Below, one piece after another: positions 1 to 5,472 of a stretch of 5,472 nt of DNA. This DNA comes from Euryarchaeota archaeon UBA82 (GTDB lineage: Archaea > Thermoplasmatota > Poseidoniia > Poseidoniales > Poseidoniaceae): positions 1-5,472 of the forward strand of contig DAKQ01000002.1 in NCBI GenBank assembly GCA_002496635.1, read 5' to 3'. Every line of letters starts with the position of its first letter. Positions within the stretch are counted from its first letter, which is position 1. A program made the translations under genes and the position numbers. A model generated the notes under the pieces. It saw only the letters and a program-made list of their open reading frames with translations. It was not told where the DNA came from and ran no database searches.

Positions 1-96
1 TCGTGTTCGTCATGGTCATCGCCATGATCGCTGTGATCATCATCGTGTTCGTCATGGTCATCGCCATGATCGCTGTGATCATCATCGTGTTCGTCA
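1..96 (-). repeat. Exact 42-bp tandem repeat encoding a His/Asp-rich 14-residue unit
   Basis: The period is 42 bases with about 2.3 copies visible (1-42, 43-84, 85-96), and all 54 comparable positions are identical. It continues past the window edge. In the lipoprotein frame each unit reads HDEHDDDHSDHGDD (four His, eight Asp/Glu), so the array lengthens the metal-binding stretch in whole codons. The lack of silent differences suggests recent expansion or gene conversion. Confidence 0.93.
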
Positions 97-1010
97 CCGT
101 GGTCTCCATGATCGTGGTGTGCGTGTGCTCCACCCATCTTTAGGACAACCATGTCGAAGGTGGAGTGGTCCTCATCTTCTATTTCGAATTCAAGAACGTA
201 TTCGCCTTCTTCAAGTTCGTAGATGTAGACAACTGTATCTTCAGGACAACCTGTTACTTCTTCCATCTTTTCCATTGGTTCTGCGTGGTTGTGGCCATCG
301 TGATCGTCGCGGTCAGAATGGTCGTCATGATCATCGTCAGCATGGTCGTGGTCATCGTGGTCATCATCTGCATGATCATCGTCAGCATGCTCGTGGTCAT
401 CGGGGTCATCATCTGCATGATCGTCAGCATGGTCGTGGTCATCGTGGTCATCATCTGCATGATCATCGTCAGCATGGTCGTGGTCATCATGACCAGGGAA
501 TTTCAGTACGTGTGTGACGTGCTCAGCATGGAGTTCAACATCGTCAGCATGTCCTTCTTCCTCGGAAAGGTATGATGCTTCGTATGGTCCTTCTCCCATG
601 TGCTCACAAAGTTCCCTCAACAATATTCCTTCGTAATCGAGTGCGGTTTCGCCTGTTGGCAATGCGTGTGTTGAGAATGAGGTAGGCTTGTCGTCGCCTA
701 GGCTGTCAAGAGTTGCATCAACCCAAGTTTCGAGTCCTAGACCGTGATAGAAGAACATGTCAGATTCCGTCAATCGAACAAGATCCGTTGCGGATGGTTC
801 GTAATCGTGAACTGGTACGTTTGAAGGTGAGAGGACTTCCACATTCATTGTGTCTCCAACGATTGCTGAAACCAATTGACCGACGTGGTACGTTGAGGTC
901 ATGATGGTTACTTTATCATCATCATCATCTTCTGTGCCAAGACAGCCTGCTAGACTTGAGAAAATCAGGATACTTGTGGTCAAAATTACTTGCATTGTGC
1001 TCTTACGCAT
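1..1010 (-). CDS. Zn/Mn-type ABC transporter substrate-binding lipoprotein with huge His/Asp-rich insertion (ZnuA/TroA-like), C-terminal part beyond window
   Basis: Open to the window edge; 336 codons are visible from ATG at 1008-1010. Residues 1-23 form a lipoprotein signal (hydrophobic VILTTSILIF, lipobox LAGC with Cys23), followed by an acidic linker. Residues 33-125 look like the N-terminal lobe of cluster A-I metal-binding proteins: VTIMTSTYHVGQLVSAIVG, then VPVHDYEPSATD, whose His68 matches the first metal ligand of ZnuA, then FFYHGLGLETWVD. In ZnuA a short His-rich loop follows. Here it is an insertion of more than 200 residues: two His/Asp repeat blocks (about 172-242 and 296-336) separated by a non-repetitive, strand-forming segment (250-294). 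About 38 His lie between 154 and 336. The second lobe and the remaining ligands are not visible. The likely role is extracytoplasmic capture of zinc (possibly nickel or manganese) for an ABC importer. It is divergent from a NikR-like regulator. Family confidence is high; the metal is inferred. Confidence 0.88.
   Translation of the reverse strand, partial: MRKSTMQVILTTSILIFSSLAGCLGTEDDDDDKVTIMTSTYHVGQLVSAIVGDTMNVEVLSPSNVPVHDYEPSATDLVRLTESDMFFYHGLGLETWVDATLDSLGDDKPTSFSTHALPTGETALDYEGILLRELCEHMGEGPYEASYLSEEEGHADDVELHAEHVTHVLKFPGHDDHDHADDDHADDDHDDHDHADDHADDDPDDHEHADDDHADDDHDDHDHADDDHDDHSDRDDHDGHNHAEPMEKMEEVTGCPEDTVVYIYELEEGEYVLEFEIEDEDHSTFDMVVLKMGGAHAHHDHGDHGDEHDDDHSDHGDDHDEHDDDHSDHGDDHDEH
321..488 (-). 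repeat. Imperfect 45-bp tandem repeat encoding a second His/Asp-rich array
   Basis: Full units lie at 432-476 (45 bases), 390-431 (42 bases, one GAT codon missing) and 345-389 (45 bases), with partial units at both ends. The 15-residue unit reads HADDDHADDDHDDHD. The middle copy also has CCC (Pro) for CAC (His) and GAG (Glu) for GAC (Asp). Length change is by a whole codon, so the reading frame is kept. Sequence and period differ from the array at 1-96, so the two arrays expanded separately. Confidence 0.92.
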
Positions 1011-1031
1011 GATGCTTCCGACTATTATTAC

Positions 1032-1039
1032 ATATTTAA
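1032..1039 (-). promoter_or_regulatory. Archaeal TATA-like box for the substrate-binding lipoprotein gene
   Basis: The minus strand reads TTAAATAT, centred about 25 bases upstream of the ATG at 1010. That is the normal archaeal TATA-to-start-site distance, so the transcript would be leaderless or nearly so. No convincing Shine-Dalgarno site lies before this ATG, which agrees. Pattern-based only. Confidence 0.5.
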
Positions 1040-1041
1040 TA

Positions 1042-1063
1042 CAAGTTATTAATTAAGGACTTG
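1042..1063. promoter_or_regulatory. 22-bp inverted repeat, candidate shared operator of the divergent metal genes
   Basis: Arms CAAGT and ACTTG flank the perfect palindrome TTAATTAA on the same centre (1052/1053). Nine of eleven base pairs match, with mismatches only at 1047/1058 and 1048/1057. It lies between the two outward-facing TATA-like boxes, close to the middle of the 88-base gap. A ribbon-helix-helix repressor bound here would sit beside both core promoters. The sequence is not the E. coli NikR site (GTATGA-N16-TCATAC). The dyad is seen directly; the regulator assignment is inferred. The direct repeat ATTATTAC (1024-1031 and 1070-1077) also flanks it. Confidence 0.5.
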
Positions 1064-1065
1064 AC

Positions 1066-1073
1066 AAATATTA
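1066..1073 (+). promoter_or_regulatory. Archaeal TATA-like box for the NikR-like regulator gene
   Basis: AAATATTA is centred about 29 bases upstream of the ATG at 1099, fitting a leaderless or very short-leader transcript. No Shine-Dalgarno site is seen before the ATG. A small TGCGCA palindrome (1080-1085) lies between box and start. Confidence 0.45.
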
Positions 1074-1098
1074 TTACGCTGCGCATGTTGCGAAATAT

Positions 1099-1521
1099 AT
1101 GAGCAGAGTCGTATCTTTTAGCGTCGATAATAAATTCGCAGATGATTTAGAAAACTTAGTGCAATCCTCGGGATATGGGAACCGTAGTCGCTTCCTGAGA
1201 GACGCATCTCTTCATTTCGCAGAAGAGTTACAACGAGGAAGCATTGAATCTATGGATGAGAACACCGAAATTGAAGGTATTCTCATTGTATTTTTCCAAC
1301 ATGGAATCGAACAAAAACTACACGATATTCGTCATTCAGGAGAGATCGAAATCACCTCCTACAGTCATACAAGTATGTTTAGTAACTCATGCGTGGATAC
1401 AATGCAAGCGTTCGGAACTGCTGGTAATCTAAGGTCCGTGATGCAACAATTGCAGACAACTCAAGATGTGGATCGAGTAACCTTTGTTCCAGCTCCACTC
1501 CGTGACCACGGATGCTGCTGA
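1099..1521 (+). CDS. NikR-like metal-responsive ribbon-helix-helix transcriptional regulator (one nickel ligand substituted)
   Basis: 140 residues, close to the usual NikR length. Residues 1-45 form a ribbon-helix-helix DNA-binding domain: strand RVVSFSV, helix FADDLENLVQSSG, then GNRSRFLRDASLHFAEEL. Residues 56-131 match the ACT-like metal-sensing and tetramerisation domain (EIEGILIVFF ... TFVP). Aligning by spacing to E. coli NikR, His79 matches His76, His90 matches His87 and Cys98 matches Cys95, but Ser92 stands where His89 should be. The square-planar nickel site is therefore incomplete. The C-terminus ends DHGCC, an extra possible ligand cluster. It is divergently transcribed from a zinc/manganese-type binding protein, so it probably represses metal uptake and perhaps itself. 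The metal may be zinc or another ion rather than nickel. The family call is strong; metal specificity is open. Confidence 0.87.
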   Translation: MSRVVSFSVDNKFADDLENLVQSSGYGNRSRFLRDASLHFAEELQRGSIESMDENTEIEGILIVFFQHGIEQKLHDIRHSGEIEITSYSHTSMFSNSCVDTMQAFGTAGNLRSVMQQLQTTQDVDRVTFVPAPLRDHGCC

Positions 1522-1562
1522 AGGAATTTCACAACCTCTTGAATACTATACGGGTCTTAGAA

Positions 1563-1570
1563 TTATAAGT
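1563..1570 (+). promoter_or_regulatory. TATA-like box for the four-helix membrane protein gene
   Basis: TTATAAGT is centred about 26 bases upstream of the GTG start at 1592, again fitting a leaderless archaeal transcript. It lies in the 70-base gap after the regulator gene. No clear terminator is visible in that gap. A weak AGGA (1582-1585) precedes the GTG and could act as a poor Shine-Dalgarno site instead. Confidence 0.42.
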
Positions 1571-1591
1571 CTTAATTGATTAGGATAATCG

Positions 1592-2416
1592 GTGAGTATC
1601 ATCAATAGGCGAAATAATTCTTCAAGAAATTTCGTTGAACGGTGGGAAGACCTTCCCGCAGGGGATTGGTTGGAAACCGATGAATACGGTACGCATTGGT
1701 ACCTTGCAAATGATGGAAAGCATTGGTTTTCCACAGATCAAGGTTACGAAGTCTGGGTCAATGAAGAAGAGAAGGTTGTAGCAGAACAACCAAAATCACA
1801 AGGAATTACCTTTCCATGGGAAGAGGATGATGGTGAGGATGATGATGAGGATGATGGAGTCAAAATCAAACTCAAGAAACAACGGTTACGCCCTGACCTT
1901 GGTGCACTTCCAGGTGTTATAGGAGTCCTAATGGCTCTTGTCCTTCTTTCTTGGACGTTCTTCCTCGTCGTCCCCGTTACAGATACCAATATTGTAAACT
2001 TTGAAGCTGACGATGAATCAGGTGTTGCATCGGATTTTGAGGAGGTTCAAGAATTAAATTACATTGCACTTGGAATCCTCGTATTCATCATGTTCGTATC
2101 AATTCTAAACCTCCTTGTCAAGGTTTGGTGGTTCGTGATGCCTTTGTGCCTCATTGCACTGATTGCCGTGCTAATTCATACTGCAAACGTATCTACAGAG
2201 TCCATGAATGATTATTACGGCGACTGTGATTCAGAATTTTACGACAATTGTGGCGAATTCCCAGAGGAATCGATGTTTACTGCTGATGCGATGATATCTG
2301 GTTACTGTGGCGGATTAGCGTTCTTGATTATTGGAATGCGTACTCTCAGCGGCATTATGAATTTCGAGTATGATGAAGAGGAAGACGATGACGATTACGA
2401 CTTCTATGGTTACTAG
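1592..2416 (+). CDS. Four-helix membrane protein with Trp/His-rich N-terminal module and acidic flanks, function unknown
   Basis: 274 residues. The GTG start is chosen because a stop (TAA, 1586-1588) lies just upstream in frame and the next Met comes only at the first membrane helix. Residues 17-56 form an aromatic module (WEDLPAGDWLE, THWYLANDGKHWF, STDQGYEVW) with Trp-Gly-His spacing like a small repeated beta-hairpin. Residues 77-88 are almost all Asp/Glu, followed by a basic patch (KIKLKKQRLR) that should stay cytoplasmic. Predicted helices are at about 106-128, 157-177, 179-198 and 235-256. The 199-234 loop carries Cys212 and Cys220, possibly disulphide-linked. The tail (258-274) is again acidic and Tyr-rich. 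By the positive-inside rule both ends are cytoplasmic. I do not recognise the family. It is convergent with the ubiA-like gene and its TAG overlaps that gene's stop, so no functional link is implied. Confidence 0.82.
   Translation: MSIINRRNNSSRNFVERWEDLPAGDWLETDEYGTHWYLANDGKHWFSTDQGYEVWVNEEEKVVAEQPKSQGITFPWEEDDGEDDDEDDGVKIKLKKQRLRPDLGALPGVIGVLMALVLLSWTFFLVVPVTDTNIVNFEADDESGVASDFEEVQELNYIALGILVFIMFVSILNLLVKVWWFVMPLCLIALIAVLIHTANVSTESMNDYYGDCDSEFYDNCGEFPEESMFTADAMISGYCGGLAFLIIGMRTLSGIMNFEYDEEEDDDDYDFYGY
2413..2416. other. Shared CTAG: overlapping stop codons of convergent genes
   Basis: The plus-strand gene ends in TAG at 2414-2416 and the minus-strand ubiA-like gene ends in TAG at 2413-2415, both inside the palindrome CTAG. 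No intergenic space is left for a terminator, so each transcript must end within or beyond the other gene. Confidence 0.95.
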
Positions 2417-3312
2417 AGCGTTAGAATGGATGCAAGAAGTACCCATCCTGTGAGCATAGAGATGCGGAACAGCGTTATTTGGAAATCTGCTAACGTCTTG
2501 TGCTTTAAGATCACACCAATGTTGAGTATGGCCATGATGCCTGCAGATAGAAGGAACCACGCCTCACTCATAGGGTCAGAAATAGCAAAACATGCAAACC
2601 AAAGTAAGGTCATTTGAATGGATGTCCTCGTAGTTACTGTTTCTCCGAAACGAGCAGGGAATGAGTGAACGCCCATCTCTCGATCACTTTCAACATCCAT
2701 TCGAGCATAATTTAGATCAAATGCTGCAATCCACAGAATGACACCGAGTGAGATGAAGAAGATGGTTGGATACCAAAGGAATCCATCATTTGTTCCGATA
2801 ATTGCATCGAACCCATGAACGTCAGCTGCAATAGCAACCCATGCTCCCGCTGGAGCAAGACCCAAACACAAGCCCAGCCAAAGATGGCATAGCCATGTGA
2901 ATCGCTTCATGTAGGGGTAAATGACGAATGTAAGGACGGGAAGCCAAGACATCATCAAAGCAACAGTATTCAACATTCCAGCACCAAACAGCAGCATTGC
3001 CAGGAAAAGCGCAGCAAGCCACCATGCGGTTGAGAGTGACATGGTTCCACTAGCGAGATGTCGTTCCGCAGTGCGTGGGTTCGCAGCATCGATATCCTGG
3101 TCAATGATTCGATTGAGTGTCATGGCTAAGCCACGAGCTGCAACTGCAGCAAGCAGAATCCATAGCAAGTCAATACGGAGCCATCCATAACCTGTGTCTG
3201 GAAGTTCAGATTGGAATTGATTGTATGCAATCAGATAGCCAATAAGAACGAATGGAAGAGAGAACAAAGTATGTTCAATCTTAACGAAACTTGCAATCTG
3301 CTTGAAATTCAT
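2413..3312 (-). CDS. UbiA-family aromatic (quinone-pathway) prenyltransferase
   Basis: 299 residues, a normal length for UbiA integral-membrane prenyltransferases. The first Asp-rich motif is NRIIDQDID (Asn67, Asp71, Asp75), followed by NPRTAERHLASG. The second is FDLNYARMDVESD (Asp199, Asp206, Asp210), followed by GVHSFPARFG. These bind the Mg-polyprenyl diphosphate, and about eight to nine hydrophobic segments surround them. NPRT after the first motif fits the 4-hydroxybenzoate/menaquinone group rather than heme O synthase or the geranylgeranylglyceryl phosphate enzymes. It would attach an isoprenoid chain to an aromatic acid at the membrane. It follows the UbiD gene by 4 bases, with an AGGTGA ribosome site overlapping the upstream stop, so translational coupling is likely. 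In a futalosine-type route the role would be that of MqnP. Substrate and chain length cannot be read from the sequence. Confidence 0.9.
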   Translation of the reverse strand: MNFKQIASFVKIEHTLFSLPFVLIGYLIAYNQFQSELPDTGYGWLRIDLLWILLAAVAARGLAMTLNRIIDQDIDAANPRTAERHLASGTMSLSTAWWLAALFLAMLLFGAGMLNTVALMMSWLPVLTFVIYPYMKRFTWLCHLWLGLCLGLAPAGAWVAIAADVHGFDAIIGTNDGFLWYPTIFFISLGVILWIAAFDLNYARMDVESDREMGVHSFPARFGETVTTRTSIQMTLLWFACFAISDPMSEAWFLLSAGIMAILNIGVILKHKTLADFQITLFRISMLTGWVLLASILTL

Positions 3313-3316
3313 CCAC

Positions 3317-3322
3317 TCACCT
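3317..3322 (-). promoter_or_regulatory. Shine-Dalgarno site of the ubiA-like gene, overlapping the ubiD stop
   Basis: The minus strand reads AGGTGA, then GTGG, then the ATG at 3312. The hexamer complements the anti-Shine-Dalgarno end of archaeal 16S rRNA at 4-base spacing, and its TGA is the stop codon of the upstream gene. This supports the ATG start and coupled translation. Confidence 0.75.
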
Positions 3323-5266
3323 GAAATCTAGATGCGCAGGCCATTGGTATTTGTCGAGTTCGGGATGTTTGCGTATTGCCTCAAGGGTTTCATCACTATG
3401 CATCGTAATTGCAGGCCATCGTCGAACACCATGTTCAGATGATGGAATCGGTGTTGTTGCATCCCAACACATACGCTCTTTGGCTTCATCAAATGAGAGT
3501 CCACGACCAACATCAAAGCGAGAAGTGAGTTGCCAGAGTAACCTTCGTCGTGCTTTCTCACAATGAAGGTCAAGATCATCATTGGTGATAAATAACCAGC
3601 GTAAATTTGCAGAATTTTTCAATTGCCAAATTTGATTTCTCAATTGGAGTATTTTTTCTATTCGAGCGGATTCCGCCTCGTCATTTGATGAAGAGGAACC
3701 ATCTCTTGGAGAGGGAGAATCAGGGATGTTTGTTGTCACAACGAGCATGCTTTCTCGTAGCATGCGTGCATCTGAAACATCTTCCAAACCAAGCACAGCC
3801 TCGAGATTATCGAACCCAGGAGGTGCTTCCAATCCTTGGCGCCATGCAGGGGTCTCTTGTTTGAATGAACCTTCAAGCGGTTCGTTTGATGAGCGTGGGT
3901 CACGTTCAGTGAGCGTTGTTGCATCGATGAGGATCTTTGAGTGAACGTTTTCATATGGGCTTGCTGCTTCAAGAGAATCAGCGACCATACCCTCGAGTAC
4001 GATGATGTCTGTTGCAATGTGGACGTTATTATTCATAGCATCAAGAAGTGCTTCCAAGTCCTTCGGGTCTTGATCGGGATCAACTACAATCATGCTTTTG
4101 AGAAACATCATTTGACCTGCTCCAAATAATCCTAAAGCGGTCTTTCTGCCTTGACGAGGGTAACGTTGTTTGGAAGAGACAATAGCAAGATTATGGAATC
4201 CAGTTTCAAGCGGAAGATGGACACCGATGACGTCTCGATGTTGGAAACGAAGGACAGGAGAGAATTGCCTCCCTATAGCTTCTCCAAGATACCCATCTTC
4301 CATTGGAGGCAGCCCTACAATTGTAGCGGGAAGCATAGCGTCCTTTCGATGGGTGATTGCTGTAACGTGCATGACTGGATATTGGCCAGTCAATGAATAG
4401 AATCCAAAGTGATCCCCAAACGGCCCTTCTGTTCGTGTTTCCCCAGGAATGCAATAGCCCTCAATGACAATATCTGCTTCGGCAGGAACCATCAAATCTT
4501 GAGTCAATGCTTTGGTAATTCGTAGAGAACGACGTCCAAGGATACCTGCGAATTGGTATTCGCTCAAATTATCTGGAAGAGGAGATATGGCTGAGAAGAT
4601 GAGTTCAGGTGGTCCACCAATGCATATTGCAACAGGCATTCTCTCCCCGCTCGCAGCAGCGTGGTCTGCAGCATGCTTGTGAATTTGCCAATGCAAACCG
4701 ATGTTCTTCTCATCGAATACTTGAGCACGATACATGCCGAGATTGTGTTCACCTGAATTGGGGTGCTTGGTAACAACTAGTGGAAGCGTAACGAAATGTC
4801 CACCATCCATTGGCCATGTTTTCGGAATTGGAAGTTTGGTAAGATCTGGATTCTTCATTCGAACTTGTTGACAGGGTGCTCTGAATCTCTTCTTTCTTGG
4901 AGGCATTGCAAATGCATCACGGGCAAGAGGCAATGCCTTCCATGGCATTTTGACAAAGGTTCCAATATCTGGTTTCATCATCGCCGTCATACGATCTCCG
5001 ACTTCGGTTTCATGGGATGCTCCCAATGCGTCAAGTGTTCGCTGATGGCTTCCAAAGAGATTCATGACCAGTGGCATCGATGCAATTGAACCATCAGGAA
5101 GTATTGGTTGTTCAAAGACAACGGCTGGGCCATCATTCTTCACCAACAGATCGGCGATTGCTCCCGCTTCATAGGCGACATCAACAGGTCTGCTGATGCG
5201 AAGCACCTCGCGTTTTTTCTCGAGATGCTTTAGAAATCGTCGTAGACGTACCCAAGCCACGTACAT
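3317..5266 (-). CDS. UbiD-family prenylated-FMN-dependent decarboxylase (large, menaquinone-decarboxylase-like)
   Basis: 649 residues, longer than E. coli UbiD (497) and closer to the large bacterial menaquinone-type UbiDs. It begins with the typical FLKHLEKKREVLRISRPVD. Matched by spacing to UbiD/Fdc1, Asn175 and Glu235 (in LSEYQFAG) plus His198 (in HKHA) are metal/prFMN ligands. Arg180 (NLGMYR), Glu280 and Asp285 (EGPFGDHFGFY) form the catalytic triad, with Asp as in E. coli UbiD rather than the Glu of Fdc1. All key residues are present, so it should be active. After the core (to about 455), a Ser/Asp-rich linker (516-533) leads to a C-terminal part with DATTPIPSSEHGVRRWP. The role inferred is decarboxylation of an aromatic acid in quinone synthesis, paired with UbiA downstream; MqnL is the likely analogue. 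The ATG at 5266 is chosen because AGGTGA lies 12 bases upstream; GTG at codon 3 is an alternative. Confidence 0.92.
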   Translation of the reverse strand: MYVAWVRLRRFLKHLEKKREVLRISRPVDVAYEAGAIADLLVKNDGPAVVFEQPILPDGSIASMPLVMNLFGSHQRTLDALGASHETEVGDRMTAMMKPDIGTFVKMPWKALPLARDAFAMPPRKKRFRAPCQQVRMKNPDLTKLPIPKTWPMDGGHFVTLPLVVTKHPNSGEHNLGMYRAQVFDEKNIGLHWQIHKHAADHAAASGERMPVAICIGGPPELIFSAISPLPDNLSEYQFAGILGRRSLRITKALTQDLMVPAEADIVIEGYCIPGETRTEGPFGDHFGFYSLTGQYPVMHVTAITHRKDAMLPATIVGLPPMEDGYLGEAIGRQFSPVLRFQHRDVIGVHLPLETGFHNLAIVSSKQRYPRQGRKTALGLFGAGQMMFLKSMIVVDPDQDPKDLEALLDAMNNNVHIATDIIVLEGMVADSLEAASPYENVHSKILIDATTLTERDPRSSNEPLEGSFKQETPAWRQGLEAPPGFDNLEAVLGLEDVSDARMLRESMLVVTTNIPDSPSPRDGSSSSNDEAESARIEKILQLRNQIWQLKNSANLRWLFITNDDLDLHCEKARRRLLWQLTSRFDVGRGLSFDEAKERMCWDATTPIPSSEHGVRRWPAITMHSDETLEAIRKHPELDKYQWPAHLDFR

Positions 5267-5278
5267 CCCACAGGTTGT

Positions 5279-5284
5279 TCACCT
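5279..5284 (-). promoter_or_regulatory. Probable Shine-Dalgarno site of the ubiD-like gene
   Basis: AGGTGA on the minus strand ends 12 bases before the ATG at 5266. It is the same hexamer as before the ubiA-like gene, though the spacing is long. No strong TATA-like box is seen in the 76-base gap (5267-5342), only an A-rich stretch near 5315-5330, so transcription may continue from the upstream gene. Confidence 0.45.
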
Positions 5285-5342
5285 TTGAATCGTCGCTTTT
5301 GAGCACAAGGTGGAGTTGATTCTTTTTCAAATTCCAAAGGAT

Positions 5343-5472
5343 TCACTCATCGCCTGCTTGAATCCCTATTTTGTAGAAAAACATGAACATTGTTCCAAAG
5401 ATACAGTGTAGGAGTGATACAATTCGAAGTTCTGTGAAGAACATGACAAACGCCATCAAGTAGAAAAATCCT
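5343..5472 (-). CDS. C-terminal end of an unidentified membrane protein (partial)
   Basis: An open frame enters from the right edge and ends with TGA at 5343-5345, giving 42 residues. It contains two hydrophobic stretches (GFFYLMAFVMFF and IVSLLHCIFGTMFMFFY) split by TELR, then the short tail KIGIQAGDE. This looks like the last one or two membrane helices of an integral membrane protein. It has the same strand as the UbiD/UbiA genes and ends 76 bases before the first of them, so it could belong to the same transcript. Too little is visible to name a family, and the other frames here have no better reading. Confidence 0.55.
   Translation of the reverse strand, partial: GFFYLMAFVMFFTELRIVSLLHCIFGTMFMFFYKIGIQAGDE

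Noticed and set aside
1..488. CRISPR-like repeated DNA
   Set aside because: Repeats are directly adjacent with no unique spacers, keep a codon frame and encode His/Asp units, so they are coding minisatellites.
119..517. Plus-strand open frame with HRQHGRGHRGHH-like repeats
   Set aside because: It looks like a metal-binding repeat protein but is another frame of the same tandem repeats; it has no start signals and no non-repeat domain.
165..575. Plus-strand open frame of 136 codons, very rich in Val, Ile and Met
   Set aside because: It is the antisense reading of the His/Asp repeats (Asp and His codons read as Val, Ile and Met). Its composition comes from the repeat, and the opposite strand has a lipoprotein signal and conserved family motifs.
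1556..1569. CTTA-N6-TAAG inverted repeat after the regulator gene, considered as a terminator
   Set aside because: Four-base arms that are A/T-rich, with no following T-run; it overlaps the TATA-like box and is more likely chance.
1744..1989. Minus-strand open frame with a poly-Ser run opposite the membrane protein gene
   Set aside because: The Ser run is the complement of the GAT/GAG acidic run of the real gene; no start signal or recognisable domain.
4796..5089. Plus-strand open frame of 97 codons opposite the ubiD-like gene
   Set aside because: It lies wholly within the strongly conserved UbiD coding sequence on the other strand and shows no domain or start signal.

Overview
The window most likely comes from an archaeon of the marine Euryarchaeota type (Marine Group II / Poseidoniales-like). 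This is inferred from several signs. Three genes start about 25-30 bases downstream of archaeal TATA-like boxes, as leaderless transcripts would. The genes inside the minus-strand cluster use AGGTGA Shine-Dalgarno sites. The proteins are rich in Asp and Glu, a lipoprotein carries an LAGC lipobox, and base composition is moderate. No rRNA or other taxonomic marker is present, so the assignment is tentative. I see no tRNA, rRNA, CRISPR array, insertion sequence or phage gene.

Left part (1-1521) is a metal-uptake locus. A zinc/manganese-type ABC transporter substrate-binding lipoprotein (ZnuA/TroA family) runs leftward off the window edge. Its middle is an exceptionally large His/Asp-rich insertion built from two tandem-repeat arrays with different periods. 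It is divergent from a NikR-like ribbon-helix-helix regulator that keeps three of the four nickel ligands of E. coli NikR but has Ser in place of His89. The 88-base intergenic region holds two TATA-like boxes facing outward and, midway between them, a 22-base dyad (9 of 11 pairs matched). The regulator could use this dyad to control both genes.

Middle part (1522-2416): a probable promoter and a 274-residue four-helix membrane protein of unknown function. It has an N-terminal Trp/His-rich module and acidic stretches on both sides of the membrane region. Its stop codon overlaps that of the convergent ubiA-like gene in a shared CTAG.

Right part (2413-5472), all on the minus strand: the tail of an unidentified membrane protein, then a UbiD-type prenylated-FMN decarboxylase, then a UbiA-type aromatic prenyltransferase 4 bases downstream. 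The UbiD/UbiA pair fits the last steps of quinone biosynthesis, decarboxylation and prenylation of an aromatic acid. The large UbiD makes the futalosine-type menaquinone route a good candidate. The UbiX-type flavin prenyltransferase needed to make prFMN is not in the window.
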